From Cephalopachus bancanus (taxonomy: Eukaryota > Chordata > Mammalia > Primates > Tarsiidae): a DNA stretch of 64,000 nt. The stretch is from the NCBI GenBank assembly GCA_027257055.1, contig JAPVLO010000073.1, forward strand, positions 6,314,501 through 6,378,500, written 5' to 3'. The notes under the pieces were generated by a model. That model saw nothing but the letters and a program-made list of their open reading frames with translations. It searched no databases and had not been told where the DNA came from. Below, piece by piece: positions 1 through 10,672 of this stretch; position 1 is the first letter of the stretch; every line of letters begins with the position of its first letter. A program made the translations under genes and the position numbers.

Positions 1-2410
1 TTTGAGAAATAACAAGAGGGGAATATAATTAAATTGGGAAATAATCTAATCTTTATTGCTTAAATGGTTTGATGTCTCACCATTGAAGCCATTTTTCCAG
101 AGAAAAGAAGTAGCGCCTCTACCATTTTCTTCCTGGCGACTTGAAAATTGAAGTTTGAAGTTTTAAGAAGAAGTTCACTTGGTGTCAGGGAACTTGTATA
201 CCACTATCTATGCAGCATTGTTACAGTCTGATTATTTCTATGTTTTGAATATGGTTTTCCTAATCCTCTGAATAAAATTTTGTTAAAAATTAATTTTTAT
301 TTACTGTCAAATAACAATTATTGAACATTTTAGTATATTAAAAGTGGTAGTCATAAAAAATACCCATGTTTTAGAGTTCATGTTTGATGGCAAGTTGATT
401 TGAAAATTTCCAATATTTGGTTAAGTATGTTAGCATCATCCAAATGAAATAATATAGTGTTTCATTACTGTCCTGTTCATTAATAGTATAGTAGAAAAGC
501 CAAGTTTTAAAATTATGAACTTATAGTTCAAAAAAACAGTTCAATTAATGTTAAGTAAAATCCTTAAAATCTCTCAGCCAATAACAAGCAAGTTAATGCT
601 AAGCATTAACTAAAGTTAATTAAAGTTAAGCATTAACTAATACTAAGCAAGTTAATGCTAAGCATTAACTAAAGCATTATCTCATCACTCTGAGAAAGCC
701 AAATCTAAAAGCATGTTCTGCATTCTTTATTAAGTAGTATTAAGATGGTAATAAAAATTAGATTAAAAAATAGCAGACAATTTCACAGTTACAAACCAAG
801 CTTTATGTTATATATTTTCTGTAAAAGTACAACCAAAACAGATCTTTGGGCTAAGAATGTGACTTGAGCCAGTTTATTAACCAAAAAATTATAGAATATC
901 CACTTTGATGAAATCTCCTACCCAAACAAAAATCTATGAACAACTTTTTGGGTTGGTACCCTAAAGCTGACATTTAAAAAACATTAACTGATACAACAGT
1001 CAGTGTGGTAAAGAAATGTTACAAGAAGGATAAAGTGATTGGTTAGTTTTACCTAAAGATGAAAAGATAGATCTGACAGTTAATGAGACTAATTTGCCTA
1101 TGGCTTTCATTTCACATGTACTTCAGAAAGGAGTACTCGATGTGCAAGAAATTATTTTAGGGCAAAACTAAACCATTCTAGTAAAAAGAAAGGTAACATG
1201 GAGATCGTTTTCAACATAATTTGACTTAATGTTTGTTTATGTGAAACATTTCTAAAACCGCAAAACTACTAGCACTAAAACATCTTTACAAAGTGTGCAC
1301 TGTTGTATGATAAATTGAGGTGCCATATTCTTTCTTGCCCCCATGACTTTCTAGTTATGGTGCAATTTCATTTAAAATTTTTTGTTTTAATTACTCTAAT
1401 CTAAACTTTTCCTCCCTGGGAAACTTAGATTTATCTTTCCATAGAATTCTGTCTTGCTTTTAATAAATTCAAAATTCCATGGAAAATATATTTTCTAGAA
1501 GATTATTTTTGACCACTGTTTTTGTAAGTTCTATACTTTAAAAAATTACATTCTTAATTAAAATGCACTTATGTGTAATGCATTAGTGGGTAGATTTTTG
1601 TTTTGAGTAAAATCTTCATTAGAATATATTTGTAACTATATTTTGTTTGTAATTTTTGGCTTAAATATATTAACTGTTTGGGGTATTACTTTTGGTATGT
1701 ACTATTTCACATTTAGAGCTTAGTCTCTTGAAGTAATAATTCTGCATTACCATTTCACAGGTGATGTGATAGTTAATATTATGTATGCCAGAAGAAAATG
1801 GTCTAATTTTAAGAATGTGATTTAGATCTATCTGATAGTAAATGCACAAAGGATTTAGATCTGTCTGTACTTTTTGAGTGTCTCATCTGCTGGAGACTAC
1901 TGAATTGCCATCTCCTTTTAGGAAGAGGCTTACAAATCTTGGTATTTCTTGTACACAGTTACCCAGAAGAGTGCCTTGTGCATCATAAGAGCAGTTTAAC
2001 AAATATTTTCGACTGAGTGAATGAATTTAGAATCCTAAGGAGAAATTGGAATAACTCGATTGCAAATTACTACATTTTCTTTATGATTTTACTTAAATGG
2101 ATATTATTTAAGATATTCATTAAGCATGTAATTTAGTAAAGACTATATAGAATCAGTAAAAGGAAAACAGATCTCAAAGTTGTAGTTAAAAGAGTAAAAA
2201 GTTTCAAGTTTAGGGAAGGAAAAACTTTCAGAACTGGTTTGAATAAAAGCATGGCGGATGTTGCCCCAAAAATGGCTTTTTATGGATTGAATCCATTTTC
2301 ATCATGACTCTAACATGATTAAGATGGGATTATTCATTCATTTCCCTATTACTACATCTGGACAAATGGGAGATTTATCACAAATGGAAATTATTTTTAA
2401 AAACTGGTCA
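1..2410. other. AT-rich sequence without a recognisable gene
   Basis: No exon-like open frame, RNA gene or named repeat is recognised here except the palindromic duplication at 586-674, listed separately. The base composition is AT-rich with almost no CpG, as expected of intergenic or intronic mammalian DNA. Very old repeats too decayed to read by eye may be present. Confidence 0.6.
586..674. repeat. 59-bp tandem duplication carrying a near-perfect palindrome
   Basis: A 30-base segment (586-615) recurs exactly at 645-674, 59 bases downstream. Each copy contains AGTTAATGCT-A-AGCATTAACT, a perfect inverted repeat with 10-base arms and a one-base spacer (591-611 and 650-670). A partial third copy of the right arm (TTAAGCATTAACTAA) lies between them. 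This looks like a local duplication of a hairpin-forming sequence; no function is implied. Confidence 0.85.
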
Positions 2411-2672
2411 TGTGTAATCCCAGCACTTTGGGAGGCAGAAGCAGGAGGATCACTTGAGGCTGGGAGTTCGAGACCAGCCTGTACAACATAGCAAGACTTT
2501 GACTCTCCAAAAGAAAAATTAGCCAGGTGTAGAGGTGCATGCCTCTAGTCCCAGCTACTCAGGAGGTTGATGCAGGAGGCTTGCTTGAGCCAAGGAGTTT
2601 GAGGCTGCAGCAAACTGTGATTGTGCCACTGCACTCTAGCCTGGGTGACAGAACTCTGACTAAACAGAAAAG
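2411..2672 (+). mobile_element. old Alu (AluJ-like), plus orientation
   Basis: The dimeric Alu structure is clear: TGTAATCCCAGCACTTTGGGAGG in the left arm, AAAAATTAGCCAGGTGT at the centre, CCCAGCTACTCAGGAGG and CACTGCACTCTAGCCTGGGTGACAG in the right arm. The first bases of the left arm are missing and the A tail has decayed. Divergence and the absence of the lineage-specific diagnostic bases place it in the old AluJ layer shared by all primates. Confidence 0.85.
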
Positions 2673-3785
2673 ACTGATAAGGAATTTGGCTACATATATG
2701 GGTGGCACTACTTTGTAAGTTCAGAAAAATAGGCCTATAAGCAAACAAGGACAAACTAGGGAAACTAACTAGGGTCTCATTTTTAGAGTCTCTTTTCTAA
2801 TACAATACATAGAAACAAAATAAAAAATTGTAAACAATGAAATGTAAACAGTAATTGTTTTGAGCAATTGTTCTGTTGATAAAGTAATTTAGGAATTATT
2901 TCTTAGTCCAAGTTAATTCAAAATAGAAAACTGGGCTAAGCAGGAAGGTTTTTAATTTTAAAATATTTAATACATAAAAGCCATTTTGATGAAAACTAAT
3001 TGACTAGTCAATTTTGTGTCATGACCTGACAATATTTTATATTTGAAGTTTGAAATTAAAATAATTGGAAGTAGATAATTTTAGTAAACTTTTGTAATCT
3101 GGCCTAAGGCATTGATTTATCTCAAAGATTTTCGTAGGGAACATGGTATATCTTCCTAGACAAGCAATGTGTTTTTTTAGTGATAATTAATGAGAAAGTA
3201 TTTTTTAAGTTCAAGTTTTTTTTAAAGTTCAAAAATATTTTATATTAAAACTCATGCCAATGTATTGATGAGCAAAAGTCATTAATTTTTAATGTAAACC
3301 ACAAGACTTTAAAACAATGTCATTTTGCAGTGGATCATATGATTTACCCTCCTTTCCCCAGAATACTTTGGACACAATATTGGATGTTAATGACACTCTA
3401 TATAGAATATTTTTTTAAAAAAGAAATTATTTGTCTTATGACTTGGAATGCAAACAGCACAATGAATTTCCATGAAACAAATTATTGTGTGTGTGTGTGT
3501 GTATGGGATATCAGATGGATGCCATTTTAAGACAATTTTATAATAGTTCTATGTTCTTCAGAGTCTTTACACATAATGATTTCTTGTTCTACACAGTTAG
3601 GAAACCAGGGGGTGGGGATTTTAATTTGTAATCCACATTCACATGCAATGATACCCATTCACTCCTATCTCTCTCCTACCTAAATAGAAGAGGTATTCCT
3701 GTTTTTCACTTACACCTAGCCTTTGGATTCCTTTCTTTTTTTCCACATGAAACAATCCATCAATAACAAGAAAAATGTCAATGGC
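2673..3785. other. AT-rich sequence, no gene seen
   Basis: Nothing is recognised except a pure (GT)8 dinucleotide run at 3487-3502. Short open frames here have no sequence features of real proteins. Confidence 0.55.
3487..3502. repeat. (GT)8 microsatellite
   Basis: Eight uninterrupted GT units, followed by ATGGG. Likely length-polymorphic, otherwise unremarkable. Confidence 0.95.
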
Positions 3786-3990
3786 TAATATCTATTGACT
3801 GTTTACTATATTCTAGGCCTTGTAATAAGCACTTCTAAGATTTCATTGAATCCCCCCAGCCACCATTTATGGTAGATACAATTTTATTTTATGAATGAGA
3901 AATCAGGCATAATTTTCCCAAAGTGACAAAAGCTGTGTCTAAGACATTGGGTCTCAAACTCATCTCTGACCCCAAACTCTTAACTACTAC
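3786..3990 (+). mobile_element. MIR-family SINE relic
   Basis: The order of landmarks matches the tRNA-derived MIR SINE: a GACTGTTTACTATATTCTAGGCCTTG start, TAAGCACTTCTAAGATTTCATTGAATCC in the middle, then ATGAATGAGAAATCAGG, CCCAAAGTGACA and a GGGTCTCAAACTCA end. The copy is strongly diverged, as expected for a repeat older than placental radiation. Confidence 0.7.
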
Positions 3991-4107
3991 TTTCTAATAC
4001 TATGAATTTTGTATCTTCAGTGTCTCTACTACTACTCAACCCTCAGAATACAGTATGAACATTCTCAAGGCTTTATAGTAGCAAATCTTCCCTTGGTCAC
4101 ACATCAC

Positions 4108-4129
4108 TTTTTTTTTTTTTTTTTTTTTT
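4108..4129. repeat. pure T22 homopolymer
   Basis: A run of 22 T residues lies about 60 bases before the mariner element. It could be the tail of a retroposed sequence on the minus strand, but no element body is recognisable next to it. Confidence 0.9.
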
Positions 4130-4191
4130 GTGCTTACAGTCAGGTTACTTGAGTGATCTACACTCAGTTTCCAATTTCTTAGCATCCATTA

Positions 4192-5080
4192 TGAGGTCTG
4201 ACAAGTTTGTGAAGTCATCTTAGAAAAAGTGCTACATACCTCATTGCTGAATATCAATCACTATGGTCACCTTTAAAGTACTCCACTTGGGACTATGAAC
4301 AGACGCCAGTGCCTAGTTCATCCATCAAAGCAATTTTAGAATATTATCCTTGATATCCTAAATGTCATCTAAATGTCTTCCTTTCAATATTTCCTTTATC
4401 TTTGGGTAAAGAAAAATGTCACTGGGAACCAGATCAGGTAAGTAAAGAGGGTGTTCCAATAGTTATTTGTTTCATGGCTAAAAACTCCTTCACAGACAGT
4501 TCTGTGTTGGCAGTGATTGTTGTGATGCAAAGGCTTCAGGACCATTTTCGCACACACCTGTCTCATGGCAAGATTTTCAGTTAAGATTTTCATAACCTTC
4601 TCTATCCATGTTTATTTGATCTGCTGTGCTTCTCAGCTGATGATTTTGACACACAATTCAATGAATTTTTGCAATATTTTCATCAGTTTTGGTCATTACT
4701 GGTCATCCAGACTTCTCATCAATGATGCTTTCTCTCCCCTCAGAAAAATGTTTAATCCATTTGTACACTGCCATTTTCTTCATGGTATCCTCATAAACTT
4801 GGACTAACATGTTTTCACTTTCACTTCCACTCTTGCCAAGTTTAACAAGAAATTTAATGTTTGTTCATTGTTCTAATTCAAACTCCAACATTGTCATGAT
4901 GTGAGCTTCGATGTCATTCCAGAAATGGTTCCAAAATTGCTTTGATGAGTGGACTAGGCACTGGTGTCAGTGCATAGCTTCCTAAGGGGAGCACTTAAAA
5001 GGTGACCACAGTGATATTCAGCAATGAAGTATGTAGCACTTTTTCTAGGATGAGTTCAAGAGCTTAATTGTCAGACCTCA
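4192..5080 (-). mobile_element. decayed Tc1/mariner-family transposon with ~150-bp inverted ends
   Basis: The ends are inverted copies of each other: TGAGGTCTGACAA at 4192 and TTGTCAGACCTCA ending at 5080, each flanked by the TA dinucleotide typical of mariner target duplications (4190-4191, 5081-5082). The similarity continues inward for about 150 bases (4192-4340 against 4930-5080), including AGAAAAAGTGCTACATAC and its complement, with scattered mismatches and small indels. The interior encodes a broken mariner transposase on the minus strand. Mariners move by cut and paste using a DDD/DDE transposase; this copy is long dead. The exact family is not assigned. Confidence 0.85.
4396..4850 (-). 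pseudogene. mariner transposase remnant
   Basis: Reading the minus strand, successive blocks resemble mariner transposase in the right order: a QVYEWYKRF-like block (here AVYKWIKHFSEGRESIIDEK), a SGRP/TKTDENI block, then MRQVCAKMVLK, which corresponds to the usual MRRVCAKWVPK, followed by a Q-H-R-TVC-E block. In-frame stops and frame changes separate the blocks, and the catalytic-domain acidic residues cannot be placed in one frame. The remnant is well short of the roughly 340 residues usual for the family, because the C-terminal part is shortened and degenerate. It cannot encode an active enzyme. Confidence 0.8.
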
Positions 5081-5179
5081 TATATCTTGTATCCATGGCA
5101 ATCTGAGTTCTGCAGCACTCCACTGACAATGTTCTTACTGAGTCACCAATGACTTCCATAATGTCAAAGAGACATTTTC

Positions 5180-5477
5180 ATTTTGTTTTGTTTTGTTTTA
5201 GTTGGAGTCTCACTCTGTCACCCAGACGAGTGCAGTGGCCACTCCTGGCCACTGCAGCCTTGACCTGCTGGGCTCCAGCAATCCTTCCACCTCAGCCTTC
5301 CAAGTAGCTGGAACTACAGGCATGTGCTACCACACCCAGCTAAATATTTTTTGATTTATTGTAGAGATGAGGTCTCGCCAAGTTGCCCAGGCAGGTCTCA
5401 AACCCGCAGGCTCAGGCAATCCACTCACCTCAGCCTCGCAAAGCGTGGGATTACAGGCTGAGCTACTGAGCCTGGTT
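5180..5477 (-). mobile_element. lineage-specific Alu, minus orientation, with target duplications
   Basis: The T-rich tail (complement of poly-A) begins at 5180 and the element ends with the complement of its 5' start near 5475. Diagnostic bases of the window's main Alu group are present: AGTTGGAGTCTCAC, the CCACTCCTGGCCACTGCAGCC right arm and GATTTATTGTAGAGATGAG. The 13-base direct repeat AAGAGACATTTTC flanks it exactly (5167-5179 and 5478-5490). Confidence 0.93.
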
Positions 5478-5490
5478 AAGAGACATTTTC

Positions 5491-6330
5491 TTAATTGATC
5501 TTTAGAACGTTTATTAACTACTACTTCTCCCTATTTTCTCCATTTTGGGCTTCTGAAATACTACTCTTGGCTATCCTCCTTGTTCAGATACTCCCTGGTA
5601 TGTTTTTCCAGTCCTTTCTCTTTTTAATATATTTTGGGTTTTCCTATATTCCTGCTCTACTTAGTCTGTCACTTGCTTTCAGTAACCTCATCCACATCGG
5701 GAATTTCAGCAATAGCACATTCCACTGACAACTCTCAAATGTCTATCTCCAACCTAGACATCTTTGGCCCTTCAAAAACATGTATTCAGTCATGCACAGA
5801 GCATCTCATTTCATGGGCTCCTCAAAATCAAGTTGCCTAATTTCATTTATTCTTACACATGTGAATGGTACCACTCCCACTGTATTACTCAAACAAAATT
5901 TGGGCTTTATCCTTGGCTCTCTTCCTCATTACCCACATGCAGTTAGTCTTCAAGTCCTACCAATTCCACTTTCTAATATTTTGTATGACCATCTCCTGTC
6001 TCCATTTCCACTGCCCTTGCCTTACAAAGGCCTTCACCATTTTCCCAACTAGTTACTGTTACAGCCTCCTAATGGTTCTTTTTTCTCCTGTCTCACATCT
6101 CATTTTGCTGCAATGTATTTGAGCAAATTTTTGTCAAATCAACCTCTCATTCCTTCCTATAGCTTTCACTGTAATGGATAAATCCCTTGTGTTACCATAT
6201 CAGCTCTGCCTGTGATTTGGCAGTTTCCAACATCTCTAGCAATTTCTCATCCCAATCACCCTTCCTCCTGTTACTTAGAACTGTTTGTAAATCTCTGAAA
6301 ATGTCATCTAACTTTTTAAAAAATAGTTTT
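5491..6330. other. probable ancient repeat, family not assigned
   Basis: The pyrimidine-rich plus strand (for example AAGTCCTACCAATTCCACTTTCTAATATTTTG, CTGTCTCCATTTCCACTGCCCTTGCC and ACAGCCTCCTAATGG) resembles a common ancient mammalian interspersed repeat seen around 'tccatctccactgcc', but I cannot name it. Open frames of up to 90 codons overlap in several frames and are low-complexity, so they are not genes. Confidence 0.4.
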
Positions 6331-7121
6331 GCATTAGTCACAGGTGAAACAGGGCTTGGCAGAGTGAATCAACAGTACTGGTGGCATAAATCTGACATGA
6401 AAGGGATTTCTCCATATTATGTATGAATCACAGGTTTGCATCCAGGAGAGAATCTTGAGCATACAGGAGAAGCATGGACAGTGATTAATAAATATAAAAG
6501 CTTGCATGAACTGACTTTTTGTGTCATTGGCCCCCACAACAACATGTTGGAGATGGGATGATCATGACAGGGAGAGGGAGGGACTTGGATCTGGAGGGTG
6601 CTAGGCTTGGCCACAAGGCTATGCAAGATCACTGTCTCTCTTTACTTTAATCGAGGCAGGAACTTGCCATTTGAGCTTTACTAGAATGTAGAAAAATAAT
6701 GACAACCTATGAGGTGCAAAATAGGATATGAGCTAAAAAATTCAGGGGTGAAATAAGCAGCCCCCTTGCACACCATGCACCATCTTGCTTGATGATTTTT
6801 GGCTTCATGTAGGTAGTGATGTCCCAGCAGAGTTGGAAGGGGAGCCACACAGCCAACATCTGTAAGCCACTAACAGCAGTTCCCAAATGGCCTTTTGCCT
6901 TCAAAATGAGGCTCATCAATTCCAAAAAACTAGGGATTCAGGAGCTATGCTAGTTATTGTGCAGGACTCTTCTTACTTCATGCTGTCGAGAAACTGCATC
7001 CCAAAGACTAGGTACTTCTGCTTCCTTAGAAATGACACAATTTCACAGTGACAGGGCCATCCCCAACACACAGCCATGAACCCTTTAAGAACTGCATCCT
7101 CAAGCCTGAGTCATTCCACTT
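6331..7121. other. unassigned sequence before L1 copy 1
   Basis: No gene or repeat recognised. Somewhat higher GC than its surroundings. It is contiguous, apart from the L1 insertion, with the unassigned sequence starting at 14383, as shown by the shared target duplication. Confidence 0.5.
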
Positions 7122-7137
7122 GAAAAATGGAAGAATC
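7122..7137. repeat. 5' target-site duplication of L1 copy 1
   Basis: GAAAAATGGAAGAATC here matches GAAAAATGGAAGTATC at 14367-14382 in 15 of 16 bases. The two copies bracket exactly the unit that begins with the L1 5'UTR and ends with the A-rich 3' tail. Confidence 0.9.
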
Positions 7138-8616
7138 ATTTTGGCCAAGATGGCAGCAGAACAGGTCAGACTGTGATAGTCTCCGCAAAAGTGAGTGTCC
7201 ATACTCTCTGTATGAGTGGGTGTGCATCGGTGGGTGAGTGAAAGTCTGTTTGAGGGAAGACTCAGGTTCAGGTAAATGTGGCTCTCCTCCAGAGCTGACT
7301 GCAACCCCCCACCACTCTGAGATTGGAGACCTGAGCGCACAGGATTGTCTCCACTCTTGGGGCTCTCTTGAGAGGAGAAAGAAGAGAACAACTGCCCCTC
7401 ACAAGCTGGCACCCAGCCCACACCATCACCTGCAGTAGTAGACTGGGTGCAAACAAGAGGATCTGTGGAGAAGGCAAGTCATGGAAATCTGGAATAAAAC
7501 TTCAACGCCGGTGACAAGATACCCATGGGGACCATCTTCCCAATCCCAGGACCAGGCAGAGACGTGCATTGCCCTGCCCAGCTCTGTCCAGCCTCCATCT
7601 TGGGACCAACAGGCTATCTTCTCATCAAATTTGAAGAGACAGATGCCCCTCTCCCATGCTGGAACAGGCACAGACATGTCAGAACTGAGAGGGAGATTTG
7701 ACAGCAGCAGCAGTGAGTAGGGTGAGTCCAGATCTAATCCATCATGATCCCACAGTAGTCTGTGGGGCATCTGACCCACACTAAGAGCAACCCTATCAGC
7801 CTGCACTGAGAGCAGAGGGGAGGGGCTGGAGACCAGAGCCACTCCCTAAGGCAGAGGCCTGAAAGGAACCTAGCCTCATAGAAATGGCCAGAGAGTGAGT
7901 TTTTTTAGGGTTTTTTTTTTGTTTTTTTTGTTTTTTTTTAGTTTTAGCTTTTTTTTCTTCACTCTTTCTGTTTTTGTTTACATTTTTTACTTGCTTTGCT
8001 TCTGTTATTTGAATGTCTTTTATTTTAGGTTTTCTGTTTATGTATGGATATTTCTGAGGGAGAGTACACCAACAGGGGGGTTTTTGTATGTTTGTTTGTT
8101 TGTTAATATGATTGTCTATATGTTTCCATCTTTTTTGTTTTTTCTGTCTTTGTTTCTCTATTTATTCGATAGTTGGTATGCCTGTTTTCCCTCTTCTTCA
8201 CTCTCTCCACCTTCCCTTCATCTTTCTCTTTCCTTTTTCCATTCTTTTCCTTTTCTCTATATCATTTTGTTTCCAGGGGGCACACAAACACCCCCATTGC
8301 ATGGATAGTTTGTAAGGCAGTGAGAAGTGGGTTCCAGGGGACGCACACACCTGTCAGAAGATACTGAGATGTGCAGATAGCTTCTGAATCACAGCTTCCC
8401 CCATAATTAAATCACAGAACTGCAAAAGGTAGTGCAGTCCAGCAGTTCAGTCCTATCCCCCCAGTCCAGCTTCAGAATTGAACAAAACCAGAAGAACTAT
8501 GTAAAGAAGTATAGAAGATTGAGCAAACAGAAATAAAAGCTATCACCCATCACTGAAAAACAGAATTAAGAAGTGTTTTTTTAAAAAAGGTGGGAGGGGG
8601 AGAAAAACCTACACAA
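7138..8616 (+). promoter_or_regulatory. L1 copy 1 5'UTR with decayed YY1-like start
   Basis: The 5'UTR begins ATTTTGGCCAAGATGGCAGCAG, where copy 2 has CAAGATGGCG, so the YY1-type core near the start has a G-to-A-type change. The region then holds about 750 bases of mixed sequence, a long T/C-rich tract (about 7897-8272), and a short G-rich stretch (GGTGGGAGGGGGAG, 8589-8602) just before the ORF1 start. L1 5'UTRs normally contain the internal Pol II promoter. The T/C-rich tract gives a long phenylalanine-rich open frame that is not a gene. Confidence 0.8.
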
Positions 8617-9690
8617 ATGAAAAACCAAAGGAAGAATATGGACTTCACACAGACCCCTGAGAGGTTAGCCACTGAGAATACAGAAGACACCCCAGAATGA
8701 CTTGTCTGAAGCAACAAACAAAGAGATCAAGATATTAATAGAATAACTACAAATGAGGAGAGACAAGAGGAAAGAATGAAGGAGTTGATAACTGATATAA
8801 CAGCAATAAAAAATACAGTGAATGAAATAAACAACCAACTGATAAGCATGGAAAGCAGAATTAACCAAGCAGAAGAATCTCAGAGCTTGAGGACTAAAAT
8901 ATGGAACTATCCCAAACTGCTGAAGACAGAAAAGAAGCTTAAAAAGAAAGAACAAGACATCTAAGATATGATCTATTATATCAAAAGGCTGAACCTAAGA
9001 TTAATTGGAATCTCTGAGGCATATAGAGAGACAGAGACTACCCTGGAACAAACATTCCATGAAGTGATTCAAGAAAACTTCCCTCATCTCATCAGTGACA
9101 ACACCACTCAAACACAAGAGATTCAGACAACCTCTGCAAGACAACAAATGAAAAGACCAACTCCTGGAAACATAGTAATGTTTGCCCACACAAAGTAGGT
9201 ATAAAAGGAAAAAATATCCTTTTTTTCTTTTTTTTTTTAAGTTGGAGTCTCACTCTGTCGCCCAGACTGGAGTACAGTGGCCGCTCCTGGCCACCGCAGC
9301 CTTGACCTGCTGGGCTCCGGCGATCCTTCCACCTCAGCCTTCTAAGTAGCTGGAACTACAGATGTGCGCTACCATGCCCAGCTAATTTTTAATTTTTGAT
9401 TTATTGTAGAGATGAGGTCTCACCAAGTTGCCCAGGTGGGTCTCGAACCCACAGGCTCAGGCAATCCACTCACCTCAGCCTCCCAAGAGGCGGGATAACA
9501 GGCTGAGCCACTGAGCCTGGCTGCTAAGTTTCATCAGTGTTGGAGAATTAAAATCCTTCCCAGACATTCAATCCCTAAGAGTTTACACTGCCTCCAGACC
9601 AGCTCTACAAGAAGCACTTTAAAAAGCATTAAAGAAAGGAAAAGGAAAAAACAAAAAACAGCAACAATGTCCTTCACAAGAATGCAGGAA
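8617..9690 (+). pseudogene. L1 copy 1 ORF1 remnant, split by an Alu and missing 162 bases
   Basis: A start that encodes MKNQRKNM is followed by an early stop, then by the coiled-coil part (ELITDITAIKNTVNEINNQL, 8782 on) and the RRM-flanking block RLNLRLIGISEAYRETE. An Alu then replaces the segment that in copy 2 encodes the start of the C-terminal domain (the counterpart of 23521-23682). The frame resumes after it at GGAGAATTAAAATCCTTCCC. ORF1p is normally a trimeric RNA-binding protein of about 340 residues. This one is broken by stops and by the Alu-linked deletion. Confidence 0.85.
9219..9521 (-). mobile_element. lineage-specific Alu in L1 ORF1, no target duplication
   Basis: A minus-orientation Alu with the window's diagnostic bases (GGCCGCTCCTGGCCACCGCAGCC, GATTTATTGTAGAGATGAG). 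The flanks do not form a direct repeat. Compared with copy 2, 162 bases of L1 sequence are missing exactly where the Alu sits. Confidence 0.9.
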
Positions 9691-10380
9691 AAAGATTGAA
9701 AACACACAAGAATCAACACCAAAATCAAAAGAAAGACAACAAATAAACAGCAGCAACAACAACAAACTCTATAAGAACCTTATGACAGGGATAAACTCTC
9801 ACATCTCAATTGTTAGTCTGAATGTGAATGGACTAAATGTACCACTGTAAAGACACAGAATGGCAAATTGGATAAAATACCATGAGGCTATAATATGTTG
9901 TCTCCAAGAGGCTCATCTTACCAGAAAGGACACTTACAGACTCAGAGTAAGAGGATAGGAACCAAAATTTCAGGCAAATGGAACACAAATGAAAGCAAGA
10001 GTTGTGATCTTAATATCAGACAAATTATCCTTTAAGGTATCAAAAGTTAAAAAAGATATGGAAGGTCATAACATAATGATAAAAGGTTCGATCCTTCAAC
10101 AAGAAATATCCATCCTAAACAAACATGCACCCAACATAGGAGCACCAACTTTCATAAAGCAGATTCTACCTTAAGTAAAAAAAGACATTGACGCTAACAC
10201 TATTATAGCTGGGACTTAAACATGCCCCCAACAACCCTAGACAGATCATGAAGACAAAAAATCAACAAGGAGATTGAGAACCTCAACATGATGCTTGACA
10301 AGTGGACTTAACTGATACCTACAGAACACCCAACAATCACTGAATATACATTCTACTCATCACCACATAGAACATACTTT

Positions 10381-10672
10381 TATTTTTTGGGTTGGAGTCT
10401 CACTCTGTCGCCCAGACTGGAGTGCAGTGGCCGCTCCCGGCCACTGCAGCCTCGACCTGCTGGGCTCTGGCAATCCTTCCGCCTCAGCCTTCTGTGTAGC
10501 TGGAATTACAGGCATGTACTACCACTCCCGGCTATTTTTTTTTTTTTTTTTTAATTGTAGAGATGAGGTCTCGCCAAGTTGCCCAGGTGGGTCTCGAACC
10601 TGCAGGCTCAGGCAATCCACTCACCTCAGCCTCCCAAAGCACAGGATTACAGACTGAGCCACCAAGCCCGGC
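10381..10672 (-). mobile_element. lineage-specific Alu in L1 copy 1 ORF2
   Basis: Minus-orientation Alu ending in AGCCCGGC, the complement of the GCCGGGCT start. It is flanked by the exact 13-base duplication TAGAACATACTTT (10368-10380 and 10673-10685), a clean target-primed insertion into the endonuclease region of ORF2. Confidence 0.95.

Noticed and set aside
7895..8308. 137-codon phenylalanine-rich open frame
   Set aside because: It is the translation of the T/C-rich tract in an L1 5'UTR; the homologous tract in copy 2 gives a different, shorter frame.
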